From: Gemmatimonadota bacterium
Lineage (GTDB): Bacteria > Gemmatimonadota > Gemmatimonadetes > Palauibacterales > Palauibacteraceae
Direction: 5' to 3'
Assembly: GCA_016649455.1 (NCBI GenBank)
Contig: JAENXO010000055.1
Location: 1-10,204 of the forward strand
Length of the DNA stretch: 10,204 bases
In this document: positions 6,879-10,204 of the stretch, one piece after another
Position numbering within the stretch: the first letter of the stretch is position 1
Layout: the number at the start of each line of letters is the position of its first letter
Notes under the pieces: model-generated
Told to the model about the DNA's origin: nothing
Database searches by the model: none
Seen by the model: only the letters and a program-made list of their open reading frames with translations
Translations under genes and position numbers: made by a program

Positions 6879-7840
6879 TTCATGCCTCCCCATCTGTATT
6901 GTAGTGCCAGCGCGAACGTGTCGAAATCGCCGCCGTAGCGGGTCGAGATCCCCGCATAGTAGCCGCCCTTCAGGGACCAGGGCCGGTACAACGGAACCGC
7001 GAGCGTGAGGCCGAACCGGTTGTTGGTCTGTGCGTTGTCCTGCTCCACCCCGTTCACCGTCGTCGCGCCCCCGAAATGCTGGCCGAACGAGACGGCCCCC
7101 CAGAAGCCCGGTCCGAACGAGTACTCGGCGTGAAGCTGGAAGCCGAGCAGCGGGTCCTGGGAGACGGTGTTTCCACCGAAGGCCTCGTTGTTGGTGGTGC
7201 TGAACCAGGCGCGAAGGTGCGCCTCCAGCACCCACCGCCCGAGATACTGGGCCACCCCGACCGATGGGATGAACTGCCAGCGGTGAGTGCTCAGATTGAA
7301 CAGCTTCGTCTGGTCGTACTGACCGAGCGGCACCCGAACACGGAGTGCCGCTCCGACCATGGTCCGGGGTCGAAACGTGGCAAACTCGGCCGCCCGCATG
7401 GCGGGAGCGCCATACAGCCCCACCCCGATGGAGACGATGGGGTCGGCGAGGCCGTTCCGGACAGTGCTTGTGTCCCGATCGTCGATCTCCGCCGTCCAGC
7501 GTCCGTTGGCAAACGGCAGAACCGCAGAGATACGGCCCGACTGGCCAAACAGGTTGATGGATCGGGCGAAGGCCACAGTCAGCGACTGGGCCCGGGCCTT
7601 CGTGTCCTCGAGCGGCAGCGCATCATCGAGGATCATGTTCCCGGTCGAGTAGACATAGCCGACCACCAGGAAGTTCATTCCGATCGGCGCCGGCGAGAGA
7701 AGCCGCGGCTCGAGCGACTGCGCTTGGAGTGGATCGGGGATTGAACAGAAGACCACAAAGGCGGTACCCAGGGCTCCGGCACTCGTGAGCACTCGTATGA
7801 ATCGCCCGGGCTCACCCAACGGACATTCTCCTGGTTTCAC
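6875..7840 (-). CDS. Outer membrane protein, MetA-pathway/phenol-degradation transporter-like barrel
   Basis: A roughly 321-residue secreted beta-barrel of the 'putative MetA pathway of phenol degradation' type, a family of presumed outer membrane channels without a proven substrate. The N-terminal 40 residues contain a signal peptide (hydrophobic core ALGTAFVVFCSI, likely cleavage near LQA/QS). SLEPRLLSPAPIGMNFLV follows, the characteristic first strand of this family, and then ARSINLFGQSGRISAVLPFA. Later strands include TMVGAALRVRVPLGQY, SFGPGFWGAVSFGQ and a final FALALQYRW. GTG 7840 is chosen because it overlaps the preceding stop in GTGA. TTG 7819, with AGGAG eight bases upstream, is a serious alternative that removes seven residues and gives a cleaner signal peptide. 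It is co-transcribed with, and probably coupled to, the small gene upstream and the barrel gene downstream, so the two barrels are probably made together. Confidence 0.85.
   Translation of the reverse strand: MKPGECPLGEPGRFIRVLTSAGALGTAFVVFCSIPDPLQAQSLEPRLLSPAPIGMNFLVVGYVYSTGNMILDDALPLEDTKARAQSLTVAFARSINLFGQSGRISAVLPFANGRWTAEIDDRDTSTVRNGLADPIVSIGVGLYGAPAMRAAEFATFRPRTMVGAALRVRVPLGQYDQTKLFNLSTHRWQFIPSVGVAQYLGRWVLEAHLRAWFSTTNNEAFGGNTVSQDPLLGFQLHAEYSFGPGFWGAVSFGQHFGGATTVNGVEQDNAQTNNRFGLTLAVPLYRPWSLKGGYYAGISTRYGGDFDTFALALQYRWGGMK
6885..6891 (-). promoter_or_regulatory. Ribosome binding site GGGGAGG inside the upstream coding sequence
   Basis: GGGGAGG on the minus strand lies within the last codons of the 321-residue barrel gene, six bases before GTG 6878. 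It decides the start of the next barrel gene and, with the GTGA overlap, implies translational coupling. Confidence 0.7.
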
Positions 7841-8148
7841 GACTCTTCTACGTCCCGCTCCACAGTCAATTCCTCGGGTCTTGCGACTCGAGTCTGGGTC
7901 ACTGAAAGAATCGGCAGGTGCAGTTCGTACAGGCTCTCGAGGACTCCGCGAAGTTCGGCCTGATCCATGATCCTCCCCTCCAGGTGAGTGTGAGGGGTCG
8001 CCTCTCCGCGGGTGACAGTGCTGATGGCCAGGCCGGCGAGACGATCGCTCCATTCGCTGTCCAGCGCTCCCTGGACAATGATCTTATAGCTGCCGGGCCC
8101 ACCGAATTCGATGTCGTCGAATTCTTCGCAGGGATTTGACGCGCTCAC
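7837..8148 (-). CDS. Small conserved protein of unknown function
   Basis: A cytosolic protein of about 103 residues with no signal peptide or membrane segment. Its core has the pattern SYKIIVQGALDSEWSDRLAGL (20-40), then EGRIMDQAELRGVLESLYE (57-75) and LHLPILSV (76-83). This resembles a recurring uncharacterised bacterial family in which YxIxVxGxLDxxWSDxxxGL and DQAxLxGxLxxLxxLxLPLLSV are conserved. It looks like a compact alpha/beta domain. GTG 8148 has GGAG seven bases upstream. ATG 8190, adding 14 residues but with a poorly placed AGGAG, is the alternative; a TTG at 8262 is unlikely because it lies in the repeat-rich spacer. It sits between a MalT-like regulator and two barrel genes and overlaps the first barrel gene by four bases. 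A role as partner or modulator of the regulator is inference only. Confidence 0.75.
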   Translation of the reverse strand: MSASNPCEEFDDIEFGGPGSYKIIVQGALDSEWSDRLAGLAISTVTRGEATPHTHLEGRIMDQAELRGVLESLYELHLPILSVTQTRVARPEELTVERDVEES

Positions 8149-8225
8149 TATCGTTCTCCATTCGCCAGAGTCGAGGACAGGAGGCGACATGCTCCTGGCG
8201 CGAGGAATCTCCTTCTTCCGTAGTG

Positions 8226-8258
8226 AGGATACCTGCCTATTCCGGCCGCTGAATCCCC
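8226..8258 (-). promoter_or_regulatory. Candidate activator-dependent promoter of the small-protein/outer-membrane operon
   Basis: On the minus strand TATCCT (8231 to 8226) is a plausible -10, with no good -35. Instead GGGGATTCAG (8258 to 8249) ends 17 bases before it, in the -35 position. The Escherichia coli MalT box is, from memory, close to GGGGATGAGG; seven of ten bases agree. A MalT-like regulator is encoded immediately upstream. The leader to GTG 8148 would be about 70 bases. Predicted from pattern only. Confidence 0.3.
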
Positions 8259-8315
8259 GCAAATAAGGGGTATTTCAGGGACAAGGCGTCGGACCGGACA
8301 CGCCTCCGGATTCAG
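8249..8315. repeat. Inverted and direct CTGAATCC-type repeats in the regulator-operon spacer
   Basis: Plus-strand CTGAATCCCC (8249-8258) faces GGGGTATTTCAG (8267-8278), a ten-pair dyad with two single-base bulges and loop GCAAATAA. CTGAATCC (8249-8256) is also a perfect 8-bp inverse of GGATTCAG (8308-8315). Between them AGGCGT (8284-8289) pairs with ACGCCT (8300-8305) around a loop made of CGGAC twice. The arms can pair in two mutually exclusive ways. They may be regulator half-sites, or a leader structure in read-through transcripts from the regulator gene. No T-run follows, so it is not a standard terminator. Confidence 0.5.
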
Positions 8316-8367
8316 CACGACCGCGGGCTGACCGAGCCGAACGTGAGGCGGAGGGCGTGAGCGGAGA

Positions 8368-10204
8368 CTACCGGGGGTTGTCGCGGTTCAGGATGCCCAG
8401 TTCGGTGGCGCGCTGCACCGCCTGCCGGCGGCCGCCGACCCCAAGCTTCCGGTAGATGCGCTTGAGATGGTGGTTCACTGTGTGTTTCGTGACATACAGC
8501 CGGGTCGCGATCTCTTTGTCCTGGAGGCGTTCCCCGAGCAGCTCGAGCACATCCATCTCCCGGGTCGTCAGGTCAGCGCCGGTCTTTCCGATCCGGGAAT
8601 CGCCGGCCGGCTGCCGGTCGTCCGGCGAGGTCTCCGCCGGTACTGCTGCGGCCACTCGCTCGAACGCCGCCAGGACCCGGCGAACGAAGACCTGCTCCTC
8701 ACTTTTCAGCCGCAGTCGTCCGAGGAGCCTTCGCATGTCCGCGCCCGGTTCGACGAACGGAAAGATGAACCCGCCCGGTCGCGCCAGAGCGACGGCTTCT
8801 TCCAGAACGCGCTGCGCTTCGGCGGCGCGTCCCTGCTGGTCCAGCGCGAGGGACTTGAGCGCGAGAATGGGGATCAACTGGTAGGTGTTGTGGTGCGCCT
8901 CGCACTGGTCGGCGAGCCGTGTGAGCTTCTCTTCTGCCTCGCCGAGGCTGCCGGCCGACCCTTCGGCGATCAGCGCACGACACCACGTGACGCTCGGGAC
9001 TTCTAACCAGAAGACCATCACCTCGTTGGGCGGGTCGATGCCCTTCTGCAGCCAGCCACTCGCGGTTTCCACCCCGTTCTGCATGATGGAGAGTCTGACT
9101 TCGCAGGACTTCGCGATGCCAACGTACTCCGGGTCGGCGTGTCGATAGGCAAGATCGTGCAGCAATCCGAGCGTGGAGCGGGCTTCATCAAGGTGTCCCA
9201 GCGCCTGCTGGACATAGACCAGGCCGGCCATGCAGTCCGCCGCGGCCCTCGCTTCAAGAACGAACCTCTGGCTGACGGCTCGCTTGAGGGGCCGGACTGC
9301 CTCATTCAGTTCGTGCCTATGAAGATGAATCAGACCCTGAAGATATCCGCCCCATGCCAACGCGTGCGCGGATCCACCGATCGCGCTATCAGAAACTAAC
9401 ACCCGATTGTGGATTTCAGCATCCGCGAGGTTCCCGGCGATGAGATCGACGTAGATCAGAGCGCCAACCTGCCGGGTCCTTCGCAGGTAATCCGTCCGGG
9501 GGCACGTGTCCAGCAAGTCCTCGATGGCACGCCGGGCCTGCCCGCTTCCCTGGACCATCTGCACGGCGAGCCCGAAGATCATTTCAGCCTCACCTCTGTA
9601 CATGCTATGGGAGACGGGAATGAGATCCAGAGCCGCCTCGAGGTGTCGCAGACTCGCGGCGCCCTCCCCCGTGAAGAAGGCGAATAACCCTCGGAAGAAA
9701 GCGATCTCTCCGATCTCGGATCCGAGATCCGCTGCATCGACCAGTAGAGCTTCGGCCCGATCCAGAATTGGCGGGATCTGGTCGAACGAGAACCGGAAGT
9801 AGAAAGCCCACGCTCGTGCCAGCAGCAGCTCGGCTCGATCCTGAACCACTGTATCTGGTATGAAAGAAAGCCATTTCTCGAGGAGATGCCAGTCGTCCGA
9901 ATTGTGTGGGAGCCGTCTGCTGCGCTCGACGATATCGGCGGCCCAGTCCTCGTCCCGGCCTTCCAGGGCCTGCTCGATGGAATCGGTGATCAGGCCCTCG
10001 GCCTCGAACCACTCGCTGGCCCGTCCGTGCACCGCCGCGATCGCCTCGGCGCCCAGCCGCCGCCTCGCCTCCTCGAGCAGCAGATCCCGGAACAGATGGT
10101 GATAGCGAAACCAGCCGTTCTCGGGGTCGAGCGGAATTACGAACAGCCCTGCCTCCTCCACCCACTCCACGAAGCCCGCCCCGTCCAGCACGCCGGCCGC
10201 GGGA
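8368..10204 (-). CDS. MalT-like LuxR-family transcriptional regulator (5' end cut by window edge)
   Basis: The C-terminal 612 residues of a large signal-transduction ATPase (STAND) regulator; full-length relatives have about 900 residues. The missing N-terminus would carry the P-loop NTPase that binds ATP. The visible part opens with the winged-helix region typical of MalT relatives (LFVIPLDPENGWFRYHHLFRDLLLEEA). A long helical TPR-like sensor region follows, the presumed inducer or protein-binding part. A variable linker leads to a LuxR DNA-binding helix-turn-helix over the last 66 residues (TTREMDVLELLGERLQDKEI, then the recognition helix around VTKHTVNHHLKRIYRKLG). The frame is open to the window edge, so GTG 10191 is not a true start. 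It lies upstream of, and on the same strand as, the small-protein/barrel operon, and is its obvious candidate activator. The inducer is unknown. Confidence 0.93.
   Translation of the reverse strand, partial: PAAGVLDGAGFVEWVEEAGLFVIPLDPENGWFRYHHLFRDLLLEEARRRLGAEAIAAVHGRASEWFEAEGLITDSIEQALEGRDEDWAADIVERSRRLPHNSDDWHLLEKWLSFIPDTVVQDRAELLLARAWAFYFRFSFDQIPPILDRAEALLVDAADLGSEIGEIAFFRGLFAFFTGEGAASLRHLEAALDLIPVSHSMYRGEAEMIFGLAVQMVQGSGQARRAIEDLLDTCPRTDYLRRTRQVGALIYVDLIAGNLADAEIHNRVLVSDSAIGGSAHALAWGGYLQGLIHLHRHELNEAVRPLKRAVSQRFVLEARAAADCMAGLVYVQQALGHLDEARSTLGLLHDLAYRHADPEYVGIAKSCEVRLSIMQNGVETASGWLQKGIDPPNEVMVFWLEVPSVTWCRALIAEGSAGSLGEAEEKLTRLADQCEAHHNTYQLIPILALKSLALDQQGRAAEAQRVLEEAVALARPGGFIFPFVEPGADMRRLLGRLRLKSEEQVFVRRVLAAFERVAAAVPAETSPDDRQPAGDSRIGKTGADLTTREMDVLELLGERLQDKEIATRLYVTKHTVNHHLKRIYRKLGVGGRRQAVQRATELGILNRDNPR

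Noticed and set aside
6879..7235. Upstream extension of the second barrel gene's frame to 7235
   Set aside because: The signal peptide and a strong GGGGAGG site place the start at 6878; the extension overlaps the MetA-type barrel gene in another frame.
7841..8053. Upstream extension of the MetA-type barrel frame to 8053
   Set aside because: It lies in another frame of the small conserved protein and would bury the signal peptide.
8278..8304. Possible eight-codon leader peptide (GTG to TGA) after GGAGG on the minus strand between the regulator and the small gene
   Set aside because: Only one base separates GGAGG from the GTG, and the peptide shows no run of a regulatory amino acid.
1..10204. 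Mobile elements, CRISPR arrays, tRNA or rRNA genes
   Set aside because: I found no transposase or integrase motifs, no regularly spaced repeats and no cloverleaf or rRNA core sequences on either strand.

Overview
This looks like a chromosomal segment from a high-GC, diderm (outer-membrane) bacterium. The GC-rich third codon positions, frequent GTG starts, tight gene packing and signal-peptide beta-barrel proteins point to a didermic soil, marine or aquatic phylum. The gene mix resembles Gemmatimonadota or Acidobacteriota, but that assignment is inferred by eye. I see no rRNA, tRNA, CRISPR array, insertion sequence or phage gene. No gene-free stretch exceeds about 220 bases.

Left part (1-4622): a HIT-family protein runs off the left edge on the minus strand. 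It is divergent from a two-gene plus-strand operon, a class I SAM methyltransferase overlapping by ATGA with a LOG/lysine-decarboxylase-fold protein. That operon meets, almost stop to stop, a minus-strand metallo-beta-lactamase/beta-CASP ribonuclease homologue. Divergent from the ribonuclease is a deoxyhypusine-synthase-like enzyme. It keeps the family's NAD-site and C-terminal motifs but has Gly where deoxyhypusine synthase has its catalytic Lys. These are mostly nucleotide, RNA and polyamine-type housekeeping or accessory functions.

Right part (4635-10204): all genes are on the minus strand and read right to left. First comes a large MalT-like LuxR-family regulator, cut by the right edge. 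A spacer with repeated CTGAATCC-type half-sites follows. Next is a small conserved protein of unknown function, overlapping by GTGA with a MetA/phenol-degradation-type outer membrane protein. That gene in turn overlaps by GTGA with a second 'transporter'-type outer membrane barrel. A FadL/OmpP1-like barrel follows 72 bases downstream.

The most interesting unit is this regulator, small protein and outer-membrane-barrel cluster. Its layout suggests a signal-responsive envelope or transport operon with a putative MalT-type operator just upstream of a candidate -10. The second point of interest is the lysine-less deoxyhypusine-synthase paralogue, in a domain of life that lacks hypusine-modified eIF5A.
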